From positions 1-21,981 of the forward strand of contig QXVZ01029430.1 of assembly GCA_008931825.1 (NCBI GenBank): a stretch of DNA of 21,981 nucleotides, given 5' to 3'. Below, one piece after another: positions 10,684 through 20,579 of this stretch. Origin of the DNA: Phallusia fumigata (Eukaryota; Chordata; Ascidiacea; Phlebobranchia; Ascidiidae). The notes under the pieces were generated by a model. That model saw only the letters and a list, made by a program, of their open reading frames with translations. It was not told the origin of the DNA and made no database searches. Every line of letters starts with the position of its first letter. Positions within the stretch are counted from its first letter, which is position 1. A program made the translations under genes and the position numbers.

Positions 10684-13600
10684 TTATCGAGGTTCGACGA
10701 TATTGATGCACGATAATATCGCTTCTCGGCTTTCGGACAAATATCGGTGGATGAGGTCGGCGGTCGATTCACGACTCCTCTGCGCGTTACGCTTCATTGC
10801 GCTCCAGAACTCCTCGTCCGCTTCGCGATTCACTCCCCTGGTCACGTGGGCACGTCTGGTCACGCAAAACAAAAAAAATTATCGGATTTAGTCTGTTAAA
10901 ATTACACTTAAAACTCGACATGTGGTGAATCCATTTTATAGCAAACGTTCGCTGTTGTGGTTATCGGTACATAATCGAAACGTTTGCAATAGTAAGTATT
11001 TCCTACATACAAGTTCTCTGGCAGTTGTAGTTTCAATTAAGCTTCCCTTTAAGTCCGTATCTTGACTCATTACCACTTTGACATAAAATAAAACTCAACT
11101 CACTTGGAACATAAATAAAAGCAGAAACACTTACTCAGTGAAGTTTTGCTTGAGTGTGAGTTTACACGTTTCTTGATTCTTGATGTAAGCAAGTTCCTCG
11201 AGAATGTCGATGTCTACAGCATAAAACGCAGTCAAAAGTTAACATCACCACCAGACGAAAAATAATTGCAAGGTGGATTCGACGTCATTAGCAGCAACCG
11301 TTCCGTTTCAGCTCCGAATGGTCGGCTATCGTAAATGTCTGTTTGTTTTATTTTATCATTAGTAGTTGGAACAATGCTTGCATAAGTTTACTCACAATGA
11401 GTCCACCGTTGAGCTACCTATCCTAATACATTTAATATTATTGGCCAACCAACAGGGTCTCACTGGTTTAAGCAATGTTTACGGGAAAATGCATGTCCGA
11501 AACAGGATTAGAACCCACAAACTTGTGAGGCGATTGTGCTAACCGATCGGCCATCAACTGAATGTGAACAATACCGTGCATACTAATGCAATAAACGTCA
11601 CCAGCAATAGTTGACAGACTTACTGATGACGTATTGGAAAAACAAATCGAACTTGAAACTTCGCTTCTCGACGATCCGCCTCAGCACACGGCTGCTTTGA
11701 GACTTCCAGCGCGGCCAATCATATTGCGCGAAAATGATCAGGTGACCCAGTATCTGATCGTCCTCGACCGAACGCATGACGGCTTCCAAGCTAGGCGAAA
11801 ACCGCTCGTTGCGTCATCAGGTTATGACGTAGTTCAACCAAACATCACGAACCTTGTGATGAAAACGTTTACCCAAAATGGAAGCAGTTCTTCGACACTA
11901 AGGACGACGGACTGGAGATTGGACTGAGCGCCACTGATCAAAAGTTCGCAATTCGGGGGGTTTTCAGAGGGAAATAACCTCGTCACGTGGTCGCTGTTGG
12001 GATGATATGTGTAGGGCAGGTGGGCAAGCGACTGCAGTATGTATTCACATGCCTCCTATGATGTTATGCAGCCAGTTGAAGATGCAATTTAAAATTTAAA
12101 AAGAGTGACTTACTTGAAATTTGTCCGAAGCGTAAAGCGTGGATGCTAACAAGCTATGCACACGGCAGATAACTTCTTTTCGAGGACTGTGGTACAAAAC
12201 AGTTATCAATTGGTTTACTAACATTTCCAATTTTTGTAACACTTACCAAACTTCCTGGATTTTGGACTCCACTGCTTTCAGCCTGGTCAAGGCTGCTTTG
12301 TAGTTCCCATCCATATTGTGGAGGTCAACAAGAAAGAGTTGAAACCATAACCAACGCTCACATTTCCATCTGCGGGTCAGGTGGTTAAAGTCTGTGGAAA
12401 GTTGCATGAAATCAATGACACTTACTCCAAGAAATGGGTTTTAACACCAAGTGTAAGTAGCTAATACTGAGCAAAGGGTAAATTTAGGGAAAAAATGATG
12501 TTTTTATTTGGTAATGACAGAAAAAGGATTAAATGCAGTTTTGAAAATGACTTACCTTTTTCGAATGAGTCAAGGGAATGTAAAATGCTCCAAGCTTCCT
12601 TTCCCACATTGTATGCTTCTCTTAAGTCCGAAATTCGTTTTGAAGTTCCCTGCAATGCGGAGGATGTTGGGGGGTTGTGTTGCATCCTGCCAGCACTTAT
12701 GTGAATGTATGGCTTCTCTGTGGAGCCACTGTCTAAAATTAAAGAGTAAACTAAAACCAATGTCCATTAAAACAAGAAAACATGGATTATAGTAGGTTGG
12801 TTTTACCCATATTAGCCATTTTTCATACCTAAGACCTATTAAAAAAGATATGTATGTACAACATTATTTTATACTGGGTTGCTTAGTTATTTTAGTTTGA
12901 TGAAAAAATGATCATTTTATCTTTTACCAACCCTCATATATCGATGGGTCTAGTAAAAGCATGTAAGTAGATGCCGCCTCAAAGAGAAGAATAATTGTGG
13001 TGTAAAAAATTTGTTTGCGATTGACGGCACCATCTACATCTGTTCTGCTTCTTCGAAAAAGGTCACGCATAAATGACATCCGATCGCTGATGGAATCACT
13101 GAGCATAAAGTGTATGTTTTGTAGAAAACCATATAGCATCCTAATTGTTTTTGTTAAAATAAATGACAGTGCAAAGCTCATTGTTGTAATTGTCATTAGT
13201 AAAATACAACAGTGCTCCACAACAACTTTATTTTACTCACATCAGACTTTTAAATGTTCAAAATTGTGTGGCACACCCCAACCTGTGTTTTGCACCAGGA
13301 CAGCCAAAGATTATAATTAATAGCATGGCGTTTCAAAACATCAAAATTGCACAGTCAGCAGTCTAACTACAGTTTAGATTTGTGAATTGTTGTGATGTTT
13401 AAACTTGCCATTGTTAGGTTACAGTAATAACATGGACAAACTTACGTGTCAGAGGAGTTGCTATCCAAACTCCATTCACACCGCATGGCGATCAACGAAA
13501 GCAGCCTGCTCATCTCTGCCCAACTTTCTCTCCTCTCAACACCTGAGAAAATACTTTGTTTGTTTGTTTGTTTGTTTGTTTGTTTCACAATTCTAAAGGG

Positions 13601-15295
13601 CAGTAAAATGCCTTATTGGTTTATTCTCATATTAAGTACATGTTTAACAGCCTGCCTCATTGCATTTTCATGTAACTATTTTTAATATCTCCAATATTGG
13701 TAAGTTGATATTCCTATTTGGTTCAACACATTAGATTTCACTGAGTTGGAGGAAATGAGCCGCCAAGATGGTTTCACTCATTAGTTAATATCACTGCCTT
13801 GTGCCAGCAATTTTGGATCTAATCCCAACTCTATCTCTAGTTTTTCTGTAAACAAGAAACTTAAACAGAAATCTGACGGTTTGACACAATTTAAATCACC
13901 AACTTTCAAAACTAAAAAATGATTAAAAGAAACTAAACTAAGGTGGGTAGTCTGTGTAGAAAGCAAAGCAAACAATGAATGATGTCAATTAAGTCATTTT
14001 CTTGGGAAAATGAACAAGATTAGTCTTTACAACCATGTAAGTATAAGACAATACCGCTACACACTTTTCTGGACATCTCTTATATACTTGAAAATATATT
14101 AATTTCCAACAAAAATGGGCAATAAATTATTTAAGGAACATGGAATAATTAGCGATTTACCGCTGCTTGCTGTGAAAAAGCTGGCATAAAACTCAGTTGC
14201 TTTCTGCAGCCACTTGTAGAAGTGTTTGTGTGAGACACCTACATTTCCATGGCGACAAATCACAGGCAGAACTTTGCGTACCAACAGGGTGCGGCAATAA
14301 TTTACAGTGTTGCTATCGGCCTCACGCCTTTCTGTTTCAACCAGCTTTTCTGTGATCGCCAACTGCAATAGAAGTGAGCAATAAAATGCGTTTTATAGAA
14401 TATAAAAAATCAAGGCACCACAGACAAATTGCCAAACCAGCTACCATAGACAGATTGTTTCTTCACATAGAAAGAATAAAGGTCTTATTTTGTAGTCTGG
14501 CTTTATTTCACTGCAGCATTGCAAAAACAATATTAAGAATTTTAATACAAAGTGCACTTACTCCATACTGTGATATTGTTTCAGGAAATTTGTTCATGAG
14601 AAGCAGCATGAGACGGCAGTAATGTGCAACATTAACAACACTTTCAGCACTGCCTATAATCATTCGCTGTTGTGTGATGGCAGGAAGGTGATCAAATATT
14701 TCTAAAAAAACATAACACTTAACGAATTTTCCAAATATATTGGAACTGATTAATTTAGTTCAGAAAAATACACTTTCTTTCTCAAATTAACTAAATCATA
14801 CATAGCAAACAAAATGAAACCCAGTCTTAGTAAAATAACACCTTTTCTGAGTACATCATTTGACTTCTCTGTGGCTTGTATAAGGGTCTCAATTTCTTCC
14901 CACAATTGCGGCTCATTTGAAAATTCGCGATATCTTAAAAAACATATGACAGGTCACATTATTGCTACATAAAATTGAATTTGTAATGTAAACTTACATT
15001 TCATTTAATACTCTTGCACATTCTTCAGGATTCTTCTTTTTGATTTCCAAATGATATTCCTCAAACTAAAACAGAATGTTTTTGTGGTAGTTAAGCACCT
15101 TCCAAGGAAATAATGCCTTTTGTTTTACAGTAAGGTTTTGGTATGACTAATATTTTATTTCCAGGTTACCTGCAGTCGAAAACTCTGGGGAAATAGAGTT
15201 TTAGCAGTCAAAAGCCAACTTCGTGCCGAATAGATGTCCGAATCAGTTTGACTTTTGGAAACACCCAAAAGCCATTCCTCGTGATTTCCAGCCAT
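10684..15295 (-). CDS. INTS10: INTS10, Integrator complex subunit 10
   Basis: Fourteen exons join in phase to 627 aa (human 710): 15295-15170, 15065-14998, 14933-14842, 14701-14562, 14362-14161, 13542-13446, 13098-12928, 12728-12556, 12391-12247, 12186-12114, 12031-11853, 11790-11624, 11213-11135 and 10855-10684. Integrator is a nuclear complex that cleaves snRNA and paused nascent RNAs; INTS10 belongs to its accessory arm with INTS13 and INTS14. Family signatures appear in order: SARSWLLTAKTLFPQSF near the N-terminus, KFPETISQYG, HFYKWLQKATEFY, IAMRCEW, KEAWSILHSLDSFEK, ILGHLIIFAQYDWPRW, NIDILEELAYIKNQE, and a C-terminal block beginning AHVTRGV. The protein is alpha-helical and has no catalytic site. 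The shortfall against human comes mainly from missing acidic/linker sequence. Two junctions are soft: the exon 7/8 junction has a second in-phase donor/acceptor pair (12932/12732) of equal total length, and exon 11 uses a weak GTTCGT donor. The start is the first in-frame ATG matching the conserved N-terminus. Confidence 0.94.
11440..11562 (-). mobile_element. tRNA-derived SINE, minus orientation, in INTS10 intron 12
   Basis: Read on the minus strand it has a pol III A-box-like TGGCCGATCGGTTAGCAC and a B-box GGTTCTAATCC (11505-11515), spaced as in a tRNA. A short body follows (cattttcccgtaaacattgcttaaaccag). The anticodon arm does not fold cleanly, so it is a SINE head rather than a working tRNA. 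The same body recurs at 13763-13877. Confidence 0.6.
13555..13585. repeat. (GTTT)n microsatellite in INTS10 intron 5
   Basis: About seven uninterrupted GTTT units, just upstream (in gene orientation) of the exon 6 acceptor. The length is likely to vary between individuals. Confidence 0.9.
13763..13877 (+). mobile_element. Degenerate tRNA-derived SINE in INTS10 intron 5
   Basis: Contains a B-box-like GGATCTAATCC (13814-13824), a weak A-box region (tcattagttaatatcactgc) and the body ttttctgtaaacaagaaacttaaacag. The body matches that of the minus-strand copy at 11440-11562. The shared body argues for one SINE family with two copies of different age. Confidence 0.5.
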
Positions 15296-16554
15296 TGAAA
15301 AATAATGCAAAGCAACAACTGAGGGTTTCCAACCAAACTCTTGCGGCCTTGTTTGAGGGGGATCTCCCAAAGTCTTTCGGCGGTTTGGTAAAAGCAGTGC
15401 AACCGACCTTATTGATTCAGTTCACCAGATTTACCCCCCGGGAACACACAATTGTTACTGAATTTATCCTTGAGCAAATTTCTCTGACATGTGAAAATGT
15501 TTTTGAGATCCAGTGAGATATGGATAGGCGATTGGGCGTAACTTGCTAGGCCAGTGTTTCTCTTTTTGATGCGATGCCCTTAGAAAAGTTGGTTGGACTT
15601 GACGCACCAGCGAAAATAATTTAACTTTAAAGTTTGGCTTACGAAACGGAATTATTGTGCAACGTCTATGTAAAATTCAAACAACGCACCGCGGGGCGCT
15701 GCGACAAGTTTCTCCGATGTGAGTCCCCGACACATAGCGCCTTTGCTGCAGCAAAATGTTCTAAACACCTCAAACCTTTACTGGGTGAATCGGCGCCCAA
15801 GGGGGAGCAGCGACCCAACAATTTTTAACCTGCCACACCTGCGTGACGCATTCTATAATCGTTGACGTTCGTCTAAAGGTGTGTTTGAAGTTTCAAAACT
15901 TGCGTTTCGTTTATTACTCATTATGCTTTTTGTTTACTGCTTAGCACCAGGAGGGCCTTAGTACGTGTTAACTTGTGCGTTCGGTGGTTGCTTGGGCGAC
16001 GTGTGCTCTTTGGAAGCTTTCAATGTAGAGGTATGTTTTCTGTGAGCAAGCAAAACATACTCAACCCAATCTAGTCTAATATAAACCACGCAAACGGATT
16101 TTCTTGAAGTGCAAATTTTAAACGATCGTACGCAAGCCACACTTTTCAAATTTCAGAAATCCAGTAGATTGTGCACATTTGGCCCAAACATGTAAAGAAT
16201 GTAAAGATAAAGTGTAAATATCAGTACTATGTTTACTGTTCTAAAAGATAATAACACACACATGGTCCATTAGGAATAAGTCGATACGCCTATATAGCAG
16301 TCGTTTTTGGTCGGAATTGGTACTTTTAAACAAAAAACAACTACAGAAAAAGTCTTAATTGAAAATGATAAAAGATGAAACACTTAATTGCACACAACAC
16401 AATAAAAATTTAAAATTAAATTCTTCAATGATTCATAACATATTTTACAGTGTTACAACTGCCACCTAAATTAGTAGAAATAAAAACAATTAAATATTTC
16501 AATAGAAAGGAACTGCAACTGGTAAAAAAAATTGTATTTTAGTGCAAATTTAAT
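15296..16554. other. Intergenic: INTS10 promoter side and COMT 3' flank
   Basis: No gene could be supported. About 15675-15830 is a GC-rich island (gcaccgcggggcgctgcg, ggcgcccaagggggagc) unlike its surroundings. It could be an old transposon end, but I found no matching inverted repeats. The plus-strand open frames at 15223-15516 and 15634-15828 are, respectively, largely antisense to INTS10 exon 1 and without family resemblance. Confidence 0.4.
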
Positions 16555-17193
16555 TTATATTTTGTACACAGCTTTTTCAATTCCATCTTCTGCATCTCGA
16601 TAATTCAATGTACCCATAAATGTTGTGCACTCATAATTTGGGTTATTTCTCACATAATCCAAGTATTCTGGACATCCTGGGGTAACAATGTTATCAGCTG
16701 CAATCACACTTCCATTGTGAATCAGTTTCAGTTCTTCCAAAAGCAAAAGATCAGGTTTATACAATTCTTTCCAGTGATCGATAAAAACAAAATCAAATCC
16801 TGGTATTGTGAGAGACTTAAGGACATCTTGGCTACCACCACTAAGAACAGTTACTTTGTTATGCATTCCAGCAAACCGGATAATTTCTCTTGCTACTTCA
16901 GCATTTGATTCATCTATTTCAATAGTGTATAGCTTTCCATCGTCAGGTAGGGCACGAGCAATTCTTAAGGCACTGTATCCTGCATAAGTGCCAAGTTCGA
17001 GGGCTAACTTTGGTCGGCAGTCTTTCACAATATCATCCAAGTGTTTTCCTTTTGTTATTCCAACATTCATAGTATCCTTAGCAAAACTGAGGCAAAAGCT
17101 GTCAATGGTTTCAATTACGCTGTTGACGTTTCCCTCTGTGGCTTTGCCATTGACATACTCCAATATTTTTTGAGGTAGTGTTTTTTCAGTCAT
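16555..17193 (-). CDS. COMT: Catechol O-methyltransferase (COMT-like), single exon
   Basis: An uninterrupted frame of 212 aa, close to soluble human COMT (221 aa). The enzyme transfers methyl from S-adenosylmethionine to catechols such as dopamine, using Mg2+. Seen: MNVG.TKGK near residues 42-50; the SAM-binding LELGTYAGYSALR (about 65-77) and the acidic IEI strand; Mg ligands D139 in DHWK and D167-N168 in ADNIV; the catalytic lysine K142; and the C-terminal DGIEKAVYK. The position of the human substrate-contacting E199 (LEYRE) aligns with N198 here (LNYRD), which could change catechol orientation or preference. I chose the ATG at 17193 because it matches the soluble form. An in-frame ATG at 17241 would add 16 basic and aromatic residues that do not look like a membrane anchor. 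Lack of introns in an intron-rich window may mean retroposition or intron loss. It is head-to-head with TTC36. Confidence 0.93.
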   Translation of the reverse strand: MTEKTLPQKILEYVNGKATEGNVNSVIETIDSFCLSFAKDTMNVGITKGKHLDDIVKDCRPKLALELGTYAGYSALRIARALPDDGKLYTIEIDESNAEVAREIIRFAGMHNKVTVLSGGSQDVLKSLTIPGFDFVFIDHWKELYKPDLLLLEELKLIHNGSVIAADNIVTPGCPEYLDYVRNNPNYECTTFMGTLNYRDAEDGIEKAVYKI

Positions 17194-17941
17194 GGTTAAC
17201 GTTTTATAACTAAACCTATAGTATCTGCGAAAATATTGCAATACTAATAAACAGGTGGTAATAATAAAAACATTGATAGTATATAGAAATTCTCTACTTC
17301 ATCTTAGTAGTTGCCATTTTTGTGCCAACGTGGTTTAAATCAGGGTTGCCAGGTTTAAATTTCAAAATCCGGCCAAACAGCTGACAAATTTTTTTTGGCC
17401 AATGGCTTTGAAATTCGGCCAAACTTCTGGAATTTGGCCGAAAAAAGGCCAAACTGGCAACCCTGGTTTAAATCGGAGTGCTACATAAAATTAGAAACGT
17501 TGTGCAAGATTTTGTGCAACGTCATGCTGAAGCCGCACACGTGACCATGCGTAAGCATTTTTGCGCAGTACTTCACTTTCACTAATTTAAAAATCGAAAA
17601 AAAAAAATCGAAATCATCGTAATCAATTTAGCCACGAAAGTGTTTGTTGATAACCTAATCAACGTGTCAAATTATAAACCTCCAAAAAGAAAACACACAG
17701 CAAATTTAACCTTTTGCCAAAAAGAAAAACAAAACATAAATCTCAAAAAACACCTTCACAAAAATTCAATAAGTGCACGATTTCTATGAAAAAGGCTTAC
17801 AGCTCGACTTTTTTGTTTCACGCGATTGGCTAAATACGTTTGCAAAAGTGGGTGTGCGACTGTGCGTGTGTGCAAATTAACTGTTACCGTCACATACAAC
17901 CCCATTTTTTGTTGAAAGCTGTCGAAAAACAAACACTTAAA
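17194..17941. promoter_or_regulatory. Divergent intergenic region of COMT and TTC36
   Basis: 748 bp between the two start codons, containing the 125-bp hAT MITE. A palindromic CACGTG (E-box core) occurs near 17538. I see no clear TATA box placed to fit either start. Confidence 0.4.
17341..17465. mobile_element. 125-bp hAT-type MITE with perfect 8-bp target duplication
   Basis: The ends CAGGGTTGCCAGGTTT and AAACTGGCAACCCTG are inverted repeats (12 bases identical, then one mismatch). The flanks are GTTTAAAT on both sides (17333-17340 and 17466-17473). The interior has repeated ggccaaa / tttggcc palindromes. It has no coding capacity. Target length and CAGGGTTGCCA-type ends place it with hAT. 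The intact site indicates a fairly recent insertion. Confidence 0.9.
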
Positions 17942-19747
17942 ATGGATTCAGTGATTTGCAAAAATGACAAGCAAGTTTTACAGATGATTATCAACCCAAA
18001 TCTTCCGCTTAGTGGAGATGACGAAGCTGTGGAGAGTCAAGATCATGGTAATATTTTTTACTGCCTTGTTGTAAAAAGGGAACAATACATGTTCCAGGTG
18101 TCAATTATAAGTAACTTTAACTTTTGGTAACAAGTCAGTCACCCTTAGCTCTTACTGAAAGATATGTATATTTTGCCAAAAAGTCTAGGCATCATCGGTA
18201 TTTGTAAAACAGAATCTACATGGTCAATTATTCGACACAAAATAAAAGTTTCTAGTTTGAAATGTACAGATAAATGTATCTGGTTTTGCTTGCATAAGTG
18301 TCATCACATCATGAATGTGATGCTTTCATTCAGGTAATTCATTTTTACAGACTCTATTGTTGATGAGGCTTTTGACCAGATAAAACTGGCGGAAGTAAAG
18401 CGATTGGAAAAGGAAGGAGTGACATTTGCAGAATCTGGAAACATAGAGGAAGCAATGAAATGTTTTAATCAATCCATTGCCATGTTGCCACAGCGTGCTT
18501 CAGCATACAACAATCGTGCCCAAGCTCGTCGCATTAGTGGAGATGTTGATGGTCAGTAAACAAACTTTATTCCAGAACAGTGTGGTACCTGGTTGGACAT
18601 TCCACATTGTGATGACCTGTTTTGAAGTATGGTCCCAGCAAATGCAATTGGGTGAATGTGCTTTTGTTACTTTTCAAGCGGTGTCAGTAAAAATAACTTT
18701 CCTTTTAAGGTGCAATTGAGGATCTAAATGCAGCCATAACAATGACAAATGGAGAAGGCAAAGTGGCAAGCCTTGCATTTACCCAGAGGGCACTGCTTAT
18801 GAAGTTAAATGGAGACACATCAGCCGCTGAAAGTGATTTCAAACAGGCAGCAAAGCTTGGAAGCAAGTTTGCTAAACAAGAGGTAATAACAAAATTTTTT
18901 GTGGCCTTATATTTGCAAGGTAGTATAGAAACTGAACTGATAACTGAAATCTAGCACTGGATAAATATCACTATTTCTAGCCTATGTGCTGCACTAAGAT
19001 CATAGATGTGTGTATCCTGAGTGTAAAGACCTAAAGTTACTATGGGTAAAACAAATTAACTTGACTTGAGTAATAAAAATAATGACCATGTTTAGCCACA
19101 AATAGTTTTATAACACCTGATCTTTGTTTAGAACACTAAACATGGCCCTGTTCATAAGTCTTATCAAAAGTTACTGGGCAAAATAGTTCTTGAAAGTGAC
19201 ATGCTTTATTTATCAACTGTTGGCATAAGTTAGGTTGAACTGTTTGATAAACAAAGCATGTCACTTTTTAGAACTATTTGGGCCAAAGTATTTTTGATTA
19301 GATTGATCTTTGTTTGATTTCGTCAAAACATTTTTTAGATGATTCTGTATAAAATACAATGATTGTGGGGTCAAAACTATCCGTGGAATGGTGGGTGTTT
19401 AGTGAAACCTAATTTTTGTAAGGCCTTGGGACTTGATTTGAGTTTTATAACTGCAAACACTTGACTTGTGTGTAGTTATAAAACTCCAACACTTGACTTG
19501 TCAATATTTTATCATTTTTATTTAGAAGATTAAATGGTGTCCCTCACAGAAAAGTTACAGACAACAATGAGAAATTTTGTTTAAACTAACATTGTGTGAA
19601 AAAGATACATAAATGGAAACAGACAATGTGTCAAAAACGTTTCGTTTTTTGTAGTTGATCCAATCTAATCCATATGCTGCACTTTGCAACAAGATGCTTG
19701 GGCAAGTTATGCAGGGTTTAAAAACTGGTGAACAGGAAAGTGAATGA
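17942..19747 (+). CDS. TTC36: TTC36, tetratricopeptide repeat protein 36
   Basis: Four exons join in phase: 17942-18047, 18351-18551, 18710-18882 and 19655-19747, giving 190 aa (human 189). The N-terminal QVLQMIINPNLP matches the family's conserved start. Three TPR units follow at about 46-79, 80-113 and 119-152, with the hallmark RASAYNNRAQARR and later LGSKFAKQE. The C-terminal NPYAALCNKML is also typical. Known family role: a small helical co-chaperone-like protein (HBP21), reported in mammals to protect 4-hydroxyphenylpyruvate dioxygenase from ubiquitination and so support tyrosine breakdown. No transmembrane or signal segment is visible. Intron 3 (772 bp) carries a large hairpin. Head-to-head with COMT. 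Confidence 0.94.
19158..19303. repeat. Long imperfect inverted repeat (hairpin) in TTC36 intron 3
   Basis: Core arms 19176-19220 and 19239-19284 pair with about 85-90% identity around an 18-base loop. Weaker pairing extends outward to about 19158 and 19303. On the transcribed strand this would fold into a stem of 45 bp or more. It may be a MITE or foldback element, or a hairpin RNA precursor. I could not see a target duplication. Confidence 0.75.
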
Positions 19748-19902
19748 CATTCCACTTGCAACTACTCTTTGCCTTTGGCACTTATTTATTTATCTGTTTT
19801 GGCTCTTTTATTTTATGGTTTTCATTCGTTTTTACCCTTTTCACCATTTTAAGTGGGAAACACAACTTTTTAACAATACCTTTTTCTAATCTGGTTTTAC
19901 GA

Positions 19903-19908
19903 AATAAA
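19903..19908 (+). terminator. Poly(A) signal AATAAA of TTC36
   Basis: Canonical AATAAA 156 bases after the TTC36 stop codon. Confidence 0.55.
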
Positions 19909-20579
19909 TTTTTTGCCACTGTGACATTATCAATGGAGCTTTACTGTGCACTGGACTGAATGCCTAGACACAGTAAGGCATTAAAACAAGCTCGATTTGG
20001 CACCCACACACACACACACACACATACATATATAAGTATATATTTTGCAAAAAGCATAGAGCTATATTTAAGTGCAGTGTAAACATGAAACAGCAAACTC
20101 TTAAAAATTATCCCTTCTTGGCAGACTTCATACTTGTGGGTCTTGACCCATTCGATTTCCTTTGCATAAAAAAAACATCAATATTATTTAAAACACAGTG
20201 TGGTCATTCAAATACATTAATTGTCAGTATCAAATATTGTGAACGCATGAGCTACATTCCAGTTTGTTGCAACGTTGAAGATATAAATTTAATTTTGGAA
20301 CAACGTTTATGTTGTCTGCACCGTGATATAACTGGACGATAGCAAACCAAGTTGTCTTTTTTAACGTTATGGTGGACCACGTGGATCGTGTCTGATTTTG
20401 TGTTGGTTTCAAAGAATATCATTTTCTTTTGTTACAAAAAATAATATGTGTCTAATTGCGTCGAGTAGATCACTACAATATAAGCAGAAAGTATCCAAAA
20501 AAAGATTTAAACCGCGAAGCTATATTTATCTATTCAACATTGCTTGTTACAAATGAGCGGCAATATTTTGCGGCATATC
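19909..20579. other. Intergenic, no gene supported
   Basis: Contains a short (CA)n run at about 20005-20024. The open frame at 20085-20342 (plus) has no family resemblance or coding context. The region between the convergent TTC36 and the right-edge gene probably holds only 3' UTRs. Confidence 0.4.
20005..20024. repeat. (CA)n microsatellite
   Basis: About nine CA dinucleotides after the TTC36 poly(A) signal. Confidence 0.85.

Noticed and set aside
11500-11562. A functional tRNA gene
   Set aside because: A- and B-box are present, but the anticodon arm and acceptor stem do not pair and a SINE body follows.
11634-11927. 97-residue plus-strand frame
   Set aside because: Antisense to INTS10 exons 11 and 12, which have matching family signatures and splice phases.
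12495-12792. Overlapping plus-strand frames of 69 and 94 residues
   Set aside because: Antisense to INTS10 exon 8.
13555-13585. CRISPR-like or regulatory repeat
   Set aside because: Plain GTTT microsatellite in an animal intron.
15223-15516. 97-residue plus-strand frame
   Set aside because: Antisense over INTS10 exon 1 and its upstream region, with no family resemblance.
15551-15840. Another hAT element (cagtgtttctctttttgatgcg start, GC-rich interior)
   Set aside because: The start resembles a hAT end, but I found no matching inverted end or 8-bp target duplication.
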